A DNA stretch of 64,000 nucleotides, from the NCBI RefSeq assembly GCF_004339805.1, contig NZ_SLUI01000004.1, forward strand, positions 186,001-250,000, read 5' to 3'. This stretch comes from Anaerospora hongkongensis (GTDB lineage: Bacteria > Bacillota > Negativicutes > Sporomusales > DSM-15969). The translations under genes and the position numbers were made by a program. Within the stretch, counting starts at the first letter, position 1; each line of letters opens with the position of its first letter. Of the stretch, positions 49,552 through 58,179 are shown one piece after another. The notes beneath the pieces were generated by a model, which was not told the DNA's origin, did not search any database, and worked only from the letters and a program-made list of their open reading frames with translations.

Positions 49552-50263
49552 AGAGATTGTCAATTTGCTGTTCTTTAGCCATAGCTCTAAGCTCTGCGCG
49601 GGATAGCAGGCAATGATTAAATGCTTCCATATGGACGGCAATTACTTTCGTTTCAGGCATATAACGGCATAATGCTATGATATCTTTCCCATCCATCACA
49701 ATTGGATCGCCTGTCAGAAATTGAGCTGCACCGGTATTAGTGACTACAATCTTTGGTTGGTGGCAGTCGAGAGCATTGATGGTTTCCTGACACCAGATGG
49801 TATCACCGGTTATATACAGGGATTCGTCCTGCTGCTTGAACACAAAGCCTGAAACAGGCCCCATTTTATCGCCTATTATTCCGGTCCCGTGTCGTCCTCC
49901 CGTCCGGTGAATCGTGATTTCCTCCCAAACTAGAGGGGTAATGACGGGATAGACCGTGGTAAAGCACAAATCCCGCAGCGTAGTTTCATCATCAGGCTGA
50001 CAAAATAGCGGGAGATTTTTTTGCAGTAGAGTCTTAGCCGCTTCATCAAAATGATCCCGATGTAAGTGGGTGATGCAGGCTGCATCCGCCGTTAGTAACT
50101 GAGGGAGCGGAATCGGCAGTTCAACCAGTGGATTTTGCTTAGGATTCGGAGCATTGTCAACGGCAGTCATGGTACCTGCGGAACTTAGCATCGGATCAAT
50201 GAGTATTTTTTTCGTTCCCAGGGAGAGCAGCAGCGTGGCATGACGAATTAAACGGATTTTCAA
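49508..50263 (-). CDS. MBL-fold metal-dependent hydrolase
   Basis: A 251-residue protein with the metallo-beta-lactamase signature THLHRDHFD, GGRHGTG with a further His, and late ligands in ITGDTIW and VHMEAFNH. The arrangement resembles UlaG/RomA-like enzymes (L-ascorbate 6-phosphate lactonase fold); function not predictable. It starts at ATG 50263. It is convergent with and overlaps the EamA gene by 44 bp. Confidence 0.85.
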   Translation of the reverse strand: MKIRLIRHATLLLSLGTKKILIDPMLSSAGTMTAVDNAPNPKQNPLVELPIPLPQLLTADAACITHLHRDHFDEAAKTLLQKNLPLFCQPDDETTLRDLCFTTVYPVITPLVWEEITIHRTGGRHGTGIIGDKMGPVSGFVFKQQDESLYITGDTIWCQETINALDCHQPKIVVTNTGAAQFLTGDPIVMDGKDIIALCRYMPETKVIAVHMEAFNHCLLSRAELRAMAKEQQIDNLFIPEDGEEICFASL

Positions 50264-50381
50264 AAAATCTACCTCCTACTAATAGTATTCTTTTAAGCAT
50301 AGCCTATATTGACCGTATCTGCTAATAGACGCGTAAGTTGTAGCGGGCTGTTGCTTACGTCAGGAAAGGAAATGAGTACAT

Positions 50382-50795
50382 ATGCTTGATTATATCGATT
50401 ACGAAATTATTGAATACTTAAAACGCAACGGCAGGGCTCAATGGAAAGAGATTGGCCGTCAAATTCATCTCACCGGACAGGCTGTTGCAGACCGGGTTCA
50501 CCGTCTGGAAGATTTGGGGATTATTGAACGGTATACCGCTATAATGGACGAAAGCAAGCTGGGGAAGCCGGTTATTGCTTTGATTACGATATTTATGAAG
50601 ACAAGCCTGCATGATGAACTGCGGCAGTTTCTGAAAAGCCGGACGGAAGTTGAGGAAGTACATCGCATCAGCGGGGAAGGCTGTTATTGGTTGAAGGCTT
50701 GTTTTCCGGCAAATGCTGATTTAACCCGTTTCTTAAATTTGCTGCTGCGCTTTGGCAACTACAGAGTAAACTTGTCGATAGAAAAACTGGAATAG
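50382..50795 (+). CDS. Lrp/AsnC-family transcriptional regulator
   Basis: A 137-residue regulator: AsnC-type helix-turn-helix (YIDYEIIEYLKRNGRAQWKEIGRQIHLTGQAVADRVHRLEDLGIIERY, residues 4-53, divided by eye) and the RAM ligand-binding domain (VEEVHRISGEGCYWLKACF). Short, single-domain-pair type that usually senses amino acids. The target is not known. ATG 50382 follows AGGAAAGG. Confidence 0.88.
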   Translation: MLDYIDYEIIEYLKRNGRAQWKEIGRQIHLTGQAVADRVHRLEDLGIIERYTAIMDESKLGKPVIALITIFMKTSLHDELRQFLKSRTEVEEVHRISGEGCYWLKACFPANADLTRFLNLLLRFGNYRVNLSIEKLE

Positions 50796-50874
50796 TGAAA
50801 AATAAAGAAGGACAGAATGAGAAAGAATACTGATTACAACAGAAGATACGCTGTCCCAATTAAAGGAGATAATA

Positions 50875-51918
50875 GTGACTGCCAAGCGCTTTTTAGTTAT
50901 TCGGCTTAGCTCGATTGGTGACGTATTGCATTGCACACCGGTTGTCCGGGAATTAAAGCGAGCCTGCCCGAATTCACATATTACCTGGGTTGTTGGCCGG
51001 GGACCAGCAGGCTTGCTGGAGGCGAATCCTTATATTGATGAGGTCTACGTATGGCCTCGCGAAAAGTGGGAAGAGCATATGCGCAAGGGACGCTTTGCCG
51101 AGGCCTGGAAACTATGGCAGCAGCTCCGCTCCGATTTGCGGGCTCGCAATTTTGACATCGCTCTTGATGTGCACGGACTTTTTTTAAGCGGCATGGTGGC
51201 ACTTGCCAGCGGAGCACCAAGACGTATCGGCCTTGCCCATACACGAGAGTTAAACAGCTTATTCATGACGGAAACAGCATCCCGGGTTAAAGGCGAGACT
51301 CATGTTATTCAGCGGTATCTGAGTATTTTACAGCCTTTTGGTATTAAGCCAGCCAGTTATCACATGACACTGGAACTGACGCAAGCCGATTCCGACTTTG
51401 CCGATCGTTTTCTTGCCAAGTCAGGTATTAAACCTGGGCAAAAGCTTATTGCACTTATACCGGCGACAACGTGGACGGCGAAGAACTGGCCGCCCGGATA
51501 TTTTGCCGAGCTTGCTACAGCTTTGGATCAGCACGCTGCGGTGATGTTATGCGGTGCTCCTGGAGATCGTGATTTGGCACAACAGGTACTGCAGCAGACA
51601 AATGCCGCTGTTCTTAATGCTGTAGGCGAGACGAATCTGACTCAGTTAGCTGCCTTATTAAAAAAAGCCACTGTAGTTGTAACAGGTGATACGGGCCCTT
51701 TGCATATGGCGATTGCTATGGGCATACCGACGGTTAGCATCTTCGGGCCCACAAATCCTAAGCGTTTTGGTCCGCTCGAGGCAGGTCATGCGGTGATAGA
51801 AGCTAAGCTTGCTTGCAGAACCTGCCATAAAGCCAAGTGCCGCTTTAAGCATCAGCGCTGCATGAAAGATGTTCTGCCTCAACAGGTATTACATGCTCTC
51901 GAGCCTTATTTGCACTGA
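50875..51918 (+). CDS. Glycosyltransferase family 9 (LPS heptosyltransferase-like)
   Basis: A 347-residue GT-B enzyme: FLVIRLSSIGDVLHCTPVVRELKRA at the N terminus, ALDVHGLFLSG, RRIGLAH, then LIPATTWTAKNWPPGYFAEL, VTGDTGPLHMAIAMGIPTVSIFGPTNPKRFGP with the nucleotide-sugar site, and a C-terminal CRTCHKAKCRFKHQRC cysteine set. The family transfers heptose to LPS core and is present in diderm Firmicutes, supporting an outer membrane. The start is GTG 50875 behind AAAGGAG. Unlike classical cases no other LPS genes are adjacent. Confidence 0.9.
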   Translation: MTAKRFLVIRLSSIGDVLHCTPVVRELKRACPNSHITWVVGRGPAGLLEANPYIDEVYVWPREKWEEHMRKGRFAEAWKLWQQLRSDLRARNFDIALDVHGLFLSGMVALASGAPRRIGLAHTRELNSLFMTETASRVKGETHVIQRYLSILQPFGIKPASYHMTLELTQADSDFADRFLAKSGIKPGQKLIALIPATTWTAKNWPPGYFAELATALDQHAAVMLCGAPGDRDLAQQVLQQTNAAVLNAVGETNLTQLAALLKKATVVVTGDTGPLHMAIAMGIPTVSIFGPTNPKRFGPLEAGHAVIEAKLACRTCHKAKCRFKHQRCMKDVLPQQVLHALEPYLH

Positions 51919-51937
51919 TAAGAGCAGGAGGTTTTTC

Positions 51938-52765
51938 GTGAAAGTCGATTTACATATTCATACTACTGCCTCAGATGGTTCATGGACACCAGGACAAGTA
52001 GTCGAGAATAGCCGCCTGGCAGGTGTTGGTTTTTTTGCAGTGACAGATCACGACTCGACGGCTAATGTGATGGAGGCAGAAGTTCTGGCAAAGGAAGCAG
52101 GACTTGTTTTTTGTAGAGGCGTAGAGATATCTTCTACCTTAGCAGGACAATCCTTTCATATTTTAGGTTATCATGTTGACCCGCAGTCGGTAGAGCTCCA
52201 GCAATTGTTGAAACATAATGTTGACTTAATGGAAGAAGCCGACCATGAAAGTATTAAGAAATTAATTGCTGCAGGCCTTAAGCTTGATTATCAGGAATAT
52301 ATCGATTACCAGCATAATCCTGCCAGAGGAGGCTGGAAATCACTAAGCTTTTTAATTGATAAAGGTCTGTGTACAGGTGCACCGGATTTTTTTACTAATT
52401 TTTTTACGCCTCTTAGGGGTATTACGTTTCCTGAATTTCCGTCGCCTGCGCGGGCGATTGAAGCAATTCGCCTGGCGGACGGAATCCCGGTCCTGGCCCA
52501 TCCGGGAAGTGCCTTTCATGGCAATGACCTGGAAGAAACGTTAAATTATTTCGGTAAAATGGATATTGCCGGTGTAGAATGTTATCATCCCAGCCATAGC
52601 ACGGGAACAGTACGGGCCGCTGCTGACTGGAGCCGCCGCCACAGTAAGCTGATTACCGGCGGTTCTGACTGTCATGGGATATTTTTACCTGAACGGCGCT
52701 TAGGCTATCCTGATGTTGATGTAGACGACTTAGTGTTAGGACCTATACTTCACTGTAACAACTGA
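51938..52765 (+). CDS. PHP-domain phosphoesterase
   Basis: A 275-residue protein with the PHP metal-binding series: KVDLHIHTTASDGSWTP, VTDHDSTAN, CRGVEIS, ILGYHVD, VLAHPGSAF and a final GGSDCHG. Trinuclear-metal phosphoesterases of this type act on 3',5'-bisphosphate nucleotides or small phosphorylated metabolites (YciV/TrpH-like). GTG 51938 behind AGGAGG is preferred. It begins 19 bp after the GT9 gene. A weak hairpin follows at 52769. Confidence 0.88.
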   Translation: MKVDLHIHTTASDGSWTPGQVVENSRLAGVGFFAVTDHDSTANVMEAEVLAKEAGLVFCRGVEISSTLAGQSFHILGYHVDPQSVELQQLLKHNVDLMEEADHESIKKLIAAGLKLDYQEYIDYQHNPARGGWKSLSFLIDKGLCTGAPDFFTNFFTPLRGITFPEFPSPARAIEAIRLADGIPVLAHPGSAFHGNDLEETLNYFGKMDIAGVECYHPSHSTGTVRAAADWSRRHSKLITGGSDCHGIFLPERRLGYPDVDVDDLVLGPILHCNN

Positions 52766-52768
52766 AAC

Positions 52769-52795
52769 TCCCGGTCATTGCCGGGAATTTTCGTA
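52769..52795 (+). terminator. Weak terminator
   Basis: The arms TCCCGG and CCGGGA around TCATTG are followed by ATTTTC, just behind the PHP gene. Confidence 0.55.
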
Positions 52796-52796
52796 A

Positions 52797-52925
52797 CGGA
52801 GCCCGGTTTGTCTGAAAGCCCGTTTGGCAGAGATAACAGCTTGTGCCGGAGGACAGTTTGATCCCGAATTATGCCGGCAGTTTACCGACTTTATTCGGGA
52901 CCAGTTTGGCTTTTATGAAAAGTAG
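52797..52925 (+). pseudogene. Possible relic of an HD-GYP domain gene
   Basis: In the 189-bp gap between the PHP gene and the nitroreductase, the frame ending TAG at 52923-52925 is open for 43 codons after a TAA and has no plausible start. Its translation ends CAGGQFDPELCRQFTDFIRD, which resembles the last helix of HD-GYP phosphodiesterases. The codon usage looks coding. It may be the 3' end of a deleted gene. The family reading is by eye and short, so the call is tentative. Confidence 0.45.
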
Positions 52926-52954
52926 ATTATGATAGTAAAAGGAGTGTTTTTTGT

Positions 52955-53593
52955 ATGTCAACATTGGAGTTTATCTATCAGCGTCATAGTGTCCGTAAAT
53001 TTAAAGAACAACCGGTGGAACCTGCTCACCTGCAGGAGATGATTAAAGCGGCAACTTATGCGCCATCAGGGAAAAATCTGCAGAATTGGCATTTCGTTGT
53101 TATCACAAATCAAGAAAAAATAGCTGGTATTGCTGAATTAGTGACAAAAAAGAATGAGAATCTGGCAGGATATATAAAAGATGAGGCCAAAGCGAAGGCG
53201 GTGCGGGCAATGGTACATTATCACACTGTTTTTAAGGCCGCACCTGTACTGATACTCGTTTATGCAGGCCCTTATCCAACGATTGCAGATGACCTGCTGG
53301 CTGCAGGCATAATGCCGGCAAGTGAGGCACTGGAGTATGCCAAGCCGAACCCGGCTATACAAAACATTGCAGCTGCATTGGAAAACCTGCAATTAGCGGC
53401 TGCTAATCTTGGCTATGGAACGTGCTGGATGACCGGGCCAACATATGCTGCCAAGGAAATCAGCGAGTATATTGGTTTTGCCAAGGAAGGATATTTCCTT
53501 GCTGCCATGTCGCCTTTGGGTATCCCTGACGAAGGCAAGTGGTCGTATCCGCCGCGCAAACCGGTAGAAGACATCCTGACCATCATTCAATAA
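52955..53593 (+). CDS. Nitroreductase-family flavoprotein
   Basis: A 212-residue FMN-dependent oxidoreductase: FIYQRHSVRKFKEQPVEP at the N terminus with the FMN-binding RHSVR motif, AATYAPSGKNLQNWHFVV, AALENLQLAAANLGYGTCWM, and C-terminal LGIPDEG and KPVEDIL. The substrate is unknown; members reduce nitro compounds, quinones or flavins. The ATG is preceded by AAAGGAG. It is monocistronic with its own terminator at 53599. Confidence 0.9.
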   Translation: MSTLEFIYQRHSVRKFKEQPVEPAHLQEMIKAATYAPSGKNLQNWHFVVITNQEKIAGIAELVTKKNENLAGYIKDEAKAKAVRAMVHYHTVFKAAPVLILVYAGPYPTIADDLLAAGIMPASEALEYAKPNPAIQNIAAALENLQLAAANLGYGTCWMTGPTYAAKEISEYIGFAKEGYFLAAMSPLGIPDEGKWSYPPRKPVEDILTIIQ

Positions 53594-53598
53594 CTGCC

Positions 53599-53638
53599 AA
53601 AATGCTTAGCGCTTAACAAAAGCGGTAAGCATTTTTTT
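53599..53638 (+). terminator. Rho-independent terminator
   Basis: The arms AAATGCTTA and TAAGCATTT with additional GCGCTT/AGCG pairing are followed by a T run behind the nitroreductase gene. Confidence 0.85.
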
Positions 53639-53916
53639 ATTTGCATTTATAGTTAAAAATTTTTATGTGATTTTACTCATGAAAAACGATTGGCGACAGG
53701 GGCGGCCATTTGCTGGATACAAGGTATAATACCCGTTTATGGTTAGTCTAAATTGCCTGAAAATACGATAAACATCTGAATTTCTGCATAAACATGCATA
53801 AACTCGATTTAGGAGAGATTAGCTCTCTTAAAATCGCTATTGCGCTTATTTCCGATAGAATATAAAATAAAGCGATGACAGAATTCACAAGTGTACTTTA
53901 GGAAGGAATGATTGCA
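53639..53916. promoter_or_regulatory. 278-bp upstream region of arginase with phased ATAAAC repeats
   Basis: Apart from the preceding terminator no gene is seen. TATAAT occurs at 53725-53730. Further on, ATAAAC occurs at 53768, 53788 and 53798 (20- and 10-bp phasing), the last two as TGCATAAAC direct repeats, near a GAATTT. This recalls the AT-rich arginine (ARG) boxes bound by ArgR/AhrC but does not match the classical palindrome. A small GAGAGATTAGCTCTC hairpin lies at about 53813. Confidence 0.35.
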
Positions 53917-54867
53917 ATGACAGTACCTGTAACTTTGCTTGGTATTGGACAATGGCTTGGTCAGACTCGATTTGGCCCCAACCTGGCACCGGATGCTTTA
54001 CGTCGGGCAGGTCTAATCAATCGTCTGCAGGCTTTAGCGATAGACATAAAAGATGCCGGTGATGTGGCTATGATTACAAATGGGCACGAAGGCCAGCAAT
54101 CCGGCTCTTTCCGGAATGGACGGTTAATTGCTGCCGCCAGTGATAAAATTGCCAGTGCGGTGTCTCAGATTGTTGACAGTAAGCGAATGCCGCTTATCCT
54201 GGGAGGAGACCATAGCATAGCAATTGGTACAATTGCTGGTTTAGCACGGCATTATGCCAATCTCGGCGTTATCTGGTACGACGCTCATGGTGACTTGAAT
54301 ACAGTCGATACAACGCCTAGTGGCAATATACACGGTATGCCTCTGGCTGCCAGTCTGGGTCTGGGGCATCCTTTACTGGTAAATGCGGGCGGCTATGCTG
54401 AAAAAATAAAAGCGGAGAATCTTGTATTAATTGGTGTTCGTGATTTGGATGAGGGTGAAAAACAGCTGATTGCCGAGCAGCGGATTAAGTTGTTCACAGC
54501 TCATGATGTAAAGCGGCTCGGCATGAAGCGGGTTATCGCTGAGACACTGAAATATCTAAATACACGTTGTGACGGGATTCATCTTAGTTTTGATCTTGAC
54601 GGCATTGATCCACGGGAAGCGCCGGGGGTGGGCACTCCAGTCCGGGGTGGCGTGAGTTTTGCTGACAGCTTGCTGGCGGTAAAGTTGCTGTTGGACTCCC
54701 AGAGCATTACTTCGGCTGAATTTGTGGAACTTAATCCTTTATTAGACAGCGAAGAGCAGACTGTTGCTGCAACGCTGGCCTTAATTGGAGCATTATTTGG
54801 CGAAACCAGTAGTGATGAGTGCAGCTGCCTGGCGGGCAGTTCAGAGAATAGCGCACGGGTAATGTAA
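53917..54867 (+). CDS. rocF: Arginase
   Basis: An enzyme of about 316 residues hydrolysing arginine to ornithine and urea. The dimanganese site motifs are LILGGDHSIAIG, WYDAHGDLNT, HGMPLA and LSFDLDGIDPREAPGVGTPV, with the C-terminal EFVELNP. GTPV and the loop lengths fit arginase rather than agmatinase, with moderate certainty. The ATG at 53917 is preferred because GGAAGG lies about 10 bp upstream; an earlier ATG at 53908 overlaps that box. No other arginine genes are adjacent. Confidence 0.88.
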   Translation: MTVPVTLLGIGQWLGQTRFGPNLAPDALRRAGLINRLQALAIDIKDAGDVAMITNGHEGQQSGSFRNGRLIAAASDKIASAVSQIVDSKRMPLILGGDHSIAIGTIAGLARHYANLGVIWYDAHGDLNTVDTTPSGNIHGMPLAASLGLGHPLLVNAGGYAEKIKAENLVLIGVRDLDEGEKQLIAEQRIKLFTAHDVKRLGMKRVIAETLKYLNTRCDGIHLSFDLDGIDPREAPGVGTPVRGGVSFADSLLAVKLLLDSQSITSAEFVELNPLLDSEEQTVAATLALIGALFGETSSDECSCLAGSSENSARVM

Positions 54868-54940
54868 AGCGCGGCCGCTTGTGATAAACTGCTGTGAAGT
54901 TTATAATAGTGGTAAAGTATAAAGAAGCAGGTGACAAATA

Positions 54941-55267
54941 ATGGCCAAGATTACCATTAAAAAGAATCTCAGCGATTCCGACATGTTTGTCGGTCATAAA
55001 GAGGTTATTACTTTTGAGAATAATCCGGTAGAAGAGGAAGCGGTCAAACCTGTTAAAGCAGCTGCAAAAAAACAACCTGACTTTCATAGTTCTTTTTTTA
55101 CACCGGACTTACAGGAAAAAGTAGGCAAAGCACTTTTAGAAATTAAAATGCAATTGTTTAAAGAAGGCATTGTTGACTTTGACTTAAAAGTAAATCGCGA
55201 AGGAACGAAAGTGGTACTTTCTGCTGTACCGGCTAAACCGGCCAAACAAGCAAAACCAATAAAATAG
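54941..55267 (+). CDS. Hypothetical protein (108 aa)
   Basis: A 108-residue lysine-rich soluble protein of unknown family, starting MAKITIKKNLSDSDMFVGHK. It has a Lys/Ala/Val linker (EAVKPVKAAAKKQPD), a middle segment FFTPDLQEKVGKALLEIKMQ and a Lys/Pro/Ala tail. The composition suggests a nucleic acid- or membrane-associated protein. The start ATG 54941 follows AGCAGGTGA. It is probably monocistronic, with a TATAAT-like box just upstream (about 54902). Confidence 0.6.
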   Translation: MAKITIKKNLSDSDMFVGHKEVITFENNPVEEEAVKPVKAAAKKQPDFHSSFFTPDLQEKVGKALLEIKMQLFKEGIVDFDLKVNREGTKVVLSAVPAKPAKQAKPIK

Positions 55268-55277
55268 AAAAACAGCA

Positions 55278-55306
55278 TTGACACCACGCGGTGGTCATGC
55301 CATAAT
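55278..55306 (+). promoter_or_regulatory. Promoter of the PyrR-controlled operon
   Basis: TTGACA (55278-55283) and CATAAT (55301-55306) have a 17-bp spacer. The -10 is weak but correctly placed upstream of the pyr attenuator. Confidence 0.6.
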
Positions 55307-55327
55307 AATATACAATTAAACAGGTAC

Positions 55328-55441
55328 CTTTAAGACAGTCCTGCGAGGCTGGCAAGGGAACGGCTCTGGTATGCGCATGCGCATACTTATTGAACAAACG
55401 CCGGAGGCTTTCTGCCAGGAAACTGCAGAAAGCCTTTTTTT
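55328..55441 (+). promoter_or_regulatory. PyrR-type attenuator leader
   Basis: At 55328-55358 the leader reads CTTTAAGACAGTCC then TGCGAGGCTGGCAAGGG, matching the PyrR anti-antiterminator binding loop (CAGTCCnGnGAGGCTnnnAAGG). A terminator follows at 55405-55441 (AGGCTTTCTGC, loop, GCAGAAAGCCT, T run). In Bacilli, PyrR with UMP binds such RNA and favours termination. It controls the MFS gene, pyrF and pyrE downstream. No pyrR gene is in the window. Confidence 0.85.
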
Positions 55442-55484
55442 GTTACCCTGGTGCCTGCATATCAATAAGAAGGAGAGAGGCAAC

Positions 55485-56801
55485 ATGGAAACAACAACTA
55501 AAGTGACAGAGCAAGCACAGCAATTGACCGGCATTCAGCAAACAGAGGCGTATCGCTGGAAAATACTTGGTGCTTCTGTGGCAGGTTATGCGATGGATGG
55601 GCTGGACATGCTGATTCTCTCTTTTGTCATGACGGCAGTAATGGGAGCTTTTGGTCTAACATTGGCAGAAGGGGGGCTGGTGGCGACCATTACGCTGATT
55701 GGTGCAGTTTTGGGGGGATATCTATTTGGCATCCTGGCAGATTACTGCGGGCGCGTTAAAGTCTTCTCCTGGACGATTCTGATCTTCTCCGTTTTCACTG
55801 GTTTGACGGCTTTTGCCACGAGTTTTACTGAACTGAATATTTACCGCTTTCTGGCCGGACTAGGCTTAGGCGGTGAGTTTGGCATCGGCATGACATTGGT
55901 GACAGAGACCTGGCCTAAAGCCAAGCGGGCACGCGCAACCGGTGCTGTGGCTGTGGGGTGGCAGCTGGGGGTTGTGCTTGCGGCAGTGGTAAGTGCCTAT
56001 GTGCTGCCTAATTACGGCTGGCGGGCAGTTTTCCTGGTAGGAGCCTTACCGGCAGTGTTTGCCGCCTGGTCGCGTTATGGCCTGGCGGAACCGCAAATTT
56101 GGCAGGATAAGCAGCAACAGAAAAAAATGCTCAAGGAGAAACTGAAGAACGGTCACACTCTTACAGCCGAAGAAGCGGCTGAGTATAAGAGCAGTACGAC
56201 GTTTCCACTGTGGCACTTATTTGCAGACCGGAAAACCACGACAACTACATTCGGCCTCACTGTTATGACCAGTGTACAGAATACCGGTTATTATGGAATT
56301 ATGATCTGGCTGCCGACGATCTTAATGCAAAAGCATGGCTTGTCACTCAACAAAACAAGTGTATGGATGATTGTAACTGTTATTGGTATGATCGCTGGAA
56401 TAGGGGTGTTCGGCTATATCGCCGATAAAATCGGACGCCGGCCTGCGTATATATCCTTTCAGCTGGCATCGGCAGCCGCAGTGTGGGGATACGCCAATTT
56501 GTCAGACCCCATGCATCTCTTGGTCGGTGGTGCCGTTCTGGGATTTTTCTGTAATGGTATGATGGCTGGATACGGGGCCCTGCTCTCTGAGAATTACAGC
56601 ACTGACGCCCGTTCAACGGCAGAGAATTTTATCTTTAATACAGGACGCGCGGTAGGCGGCTTTGCGCCTCTGGTAATTGGCGCTCTGGCTGCGCAATACA
56701 GTTTGAGCGGCGCATTGGCGCTGCTGGCCTTTATCTATATCGCGGCTGCAGTTAATGTATACTTCCTGGTACCGGAAACAAAAGATACAGAACTTGTTTA
56801 G
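55485..56801 (+). CDS. MFS transporter in a PyrR-controlled operon
   Basis: A 438-residue major facilitator protein with 12 hydrophobic helices. The first cytoplasmic loop motif is GILADYCGRVKVF, the second FGYIADKIGRRPA. It resembles the AAHS/sugar-porter-like carboxylate-uptake branch (YAMDGLDMLILSF, GLGGEFGIG...TETWP, PETKDTE end). The ATG at 55485 is preceded by AAGGAG. Its place between a PyrR attenuator and pyrF suggests import of orotate, uracil or another pyrimidine precursor, which is inference; homology alone would suggest an organic acid. Confidence 0.88.
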   Translation: METTTKVTEQAQQLTGIQQTEAYRWKILGASVAGYAMDGLDMLILSFVMTAVMGAFGLTLAEGGLVATITLIGAVLGGYLFGILADYCGRVKVFSWTILIFSVFTGLTAFATSFTELNIYRFLAGLGLGGEFGIGMTLVTETWPKAKRARATGAVAVGWQLGVVLAAVVSAYVLPNYGWRAVFLVGALPAVFAAWSRYGLAEPQIWQDKQQQKKMLKEKLKNGHTLTAEEAAEYKSSTTFPLWHLFADRKTTTTTFGLTVMTSVQNTGYYGIMIWLPTILMQKHGLSLNKTSVWMIVTVIGMIAGIGVFGYIADKIGRRPAYISFQLASAAAVWGYANLSDPMHLLVGGAVLGFFCNGMMAGYGALLSENYSTDARSTAENFIFNTGRAVGGFAPLVIGALAAQYSLSGALALLAFIYIAAAVNVYFLVPETKDTELV

Positions 56802-56813
56802 GAGGACAAAAAT

Positions 56814-57536
56814 ATGATTACAGCCGATAAACGATTAATCGTTGCTTTAGATGTTAATTCACTTGATAAAATGAAACAAATGGTGAATGAGCTGGGACCA
56901 AGTGTAAACTTTTACAAAGTGGGCATGGAATTGTTCTATAGTGCCGGCGAGCAAACGGTCGACTTCTTACGTGCATGCGATAAAGAAGTCTTTCTCGACC
57001 TAAAGCTGCACGATATACCGAATACGGTAGCATGCAGCGTAGCTGCGCTGACCCGTCTAGGCGCTTCTGTTATCAGTCTGCATGCGGCCGGTGGCCGCTC
57101 CATGCTGGCGGCGGCGGCGCAAGCCGCTACGGAGGCCTCCGCCAGCTATGGTGTTCCCCGCCCCCAATTAGTGGCAATAACAGCTCTGACAAGCCTTGAT
57201 GAAGTGGAGTGGCGGGAAATTGGCGGTCAGCTGCCAATCAGTGAGCAAGTGGTGAAACTGGCCTGTCTTGCTCAGTCGGCAGGTATCGATGGCGTTGTAG
57301 CCTCTCCCCAGGAAGCGCCGCTTATCCGGGAAAAATGTGGTCCTGAATTTCTGGTAATTACACCGGGAATAAGGCCTCGGTCAGCCGCTGCCAATGATCA
57401 AAAACGGGTTGCAACGCCGGCCGATGCTATAAAAGCAGGTGCAAGTCGCTTGGTTGTAGGCCGTCCGATTACAGCAGCCCCTTCGCCAGTACAGGCTGTT
57501 GAACAAATTGTAAAAGCAATACGGGGGGAAGAATGA
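56814..57536 (+). CDS. pyrF: Orotidine 5'-phosphate decarboxylase
   Basis: A 240-residue enzyme decarboxylating OMP to UMP. Motifs are LIVALDVNSLDK, FYKVGMELF, FLDLKLHDIPNTV with the catalytic Lys-Asp-Lys-type set, VISLHAAGGRSML, and the phosphate-binding TPGIRP and LVVGRPITAA. It has AGGAGG upstream. It is downstream of the MFS gene by 12 bp and overlaps pyrE by 4 bp (ATGA). Confidence 0.95.
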   Translation: MITADKRLIVALDVNSLDKMKQMVNELGPSVNFYKVGMELFYSAGEQTVDFLRACDKEVFLDLKLHDIPNTVACSVAALTRLGASVISLHAAGGRSMLAAAAQAATEASASYGVPRPQLVAITALTSLDEVEWREIGGQLPISEQVVKLACLAQSAGIDGVVASPQEAPLIREKCGPEFLVITPGIRPRSAAANDQKRVATPADAIKAGASRLVVGRPITAAPSPVQAVEQIVKAIRGEE

Positions 57537-58111
57537 TGACGGAAAACGACGTAAAACAACTATTAATTGATACAGGAGCAATTTTGGAAGGCCATTTTCT
57601 GCTGACTTCCGGTTTGCATAGCCCATTGTATGTTGAAAAGTTCCAGGTTCTGCAATATCCGGAGCATACGGCCAGCATGTGTGCAGCTTTAGCTGAAAAA
57701 TTCGCTGGCGACCAGGTGGAACTGGTTATTGGCCCGGTGACCGGAGGCATTCTATTAGCGCACGAAGTAGGTAAAAATTTAAAAACACGGGCTATATTTA
57801 CCGAGCGGGAAAACGGCAGGATGACATTGCGCCGCGGGTTTACAATTAAACCGGGAGAACGTGTGCTGATTGTCGAAGATATTGTTACTACAGGCGGCTC
57901 AGTCAAAGAAGTGCTCGAGGTAGTGCGTGAGCACGGAGGAATAGCGGTTGGTGTTGGTCTCTTGGTAGACCGGAGTGGTGGAACAGTAGATTTTGGCATA
58001 CCAGCCAAGTCCTTACTTCAATTACAGGTTCAAACCTATTCGCAGGATGACTGCCCCCTATGCCAGGAGCAGATACCAATGACAAAACGGGGCAGCAAAA
58101 ATATTAAATAG
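57533..58111 (+). CDS. pyrE: Orotate phosphoribosyltransferase
   Basis: A 192-residue enzyme joining orotate and PRPP to OMP, the substrate of PyrF. Motifs are GHFLLTSGLHSPLYVEKF, GPVTGGILLAHEVG, FTERENGRMTLRRGF and the PRPP loop VLIVEDIVTTGGSVKE. The C terminus has a CPLC pair and a basic tail, slightly longer than the E. coli type. Last gene of the PyrR-controlled operon; no obvious terminator before the exonuclease gene. Confidence 0.95.
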   Translation: MMTENDVKQLLIDTGAILEGHFLLTSGLHSPLYVEKFQVLQYPEHTASMCAALAEKFAGDQVELVIGPVTGGILLAHEVGKNLKTRAIFTERENGRMTLRRGFTIKPGERVLIVEDIVTTGGSVKEVLEVVREHGGIAVGVGLLVDRSGGTVDFGIPAKSLLQLQVQTYSQDDCPLCQEQIPMTKRGSKNIK

Positions 58112-58179
58112 AATGCATAGCGGGATTTCAGAGCAACTGTGTCGAAATACTTGGCAATCCGAAGAAAGAGGCAGAAGCT

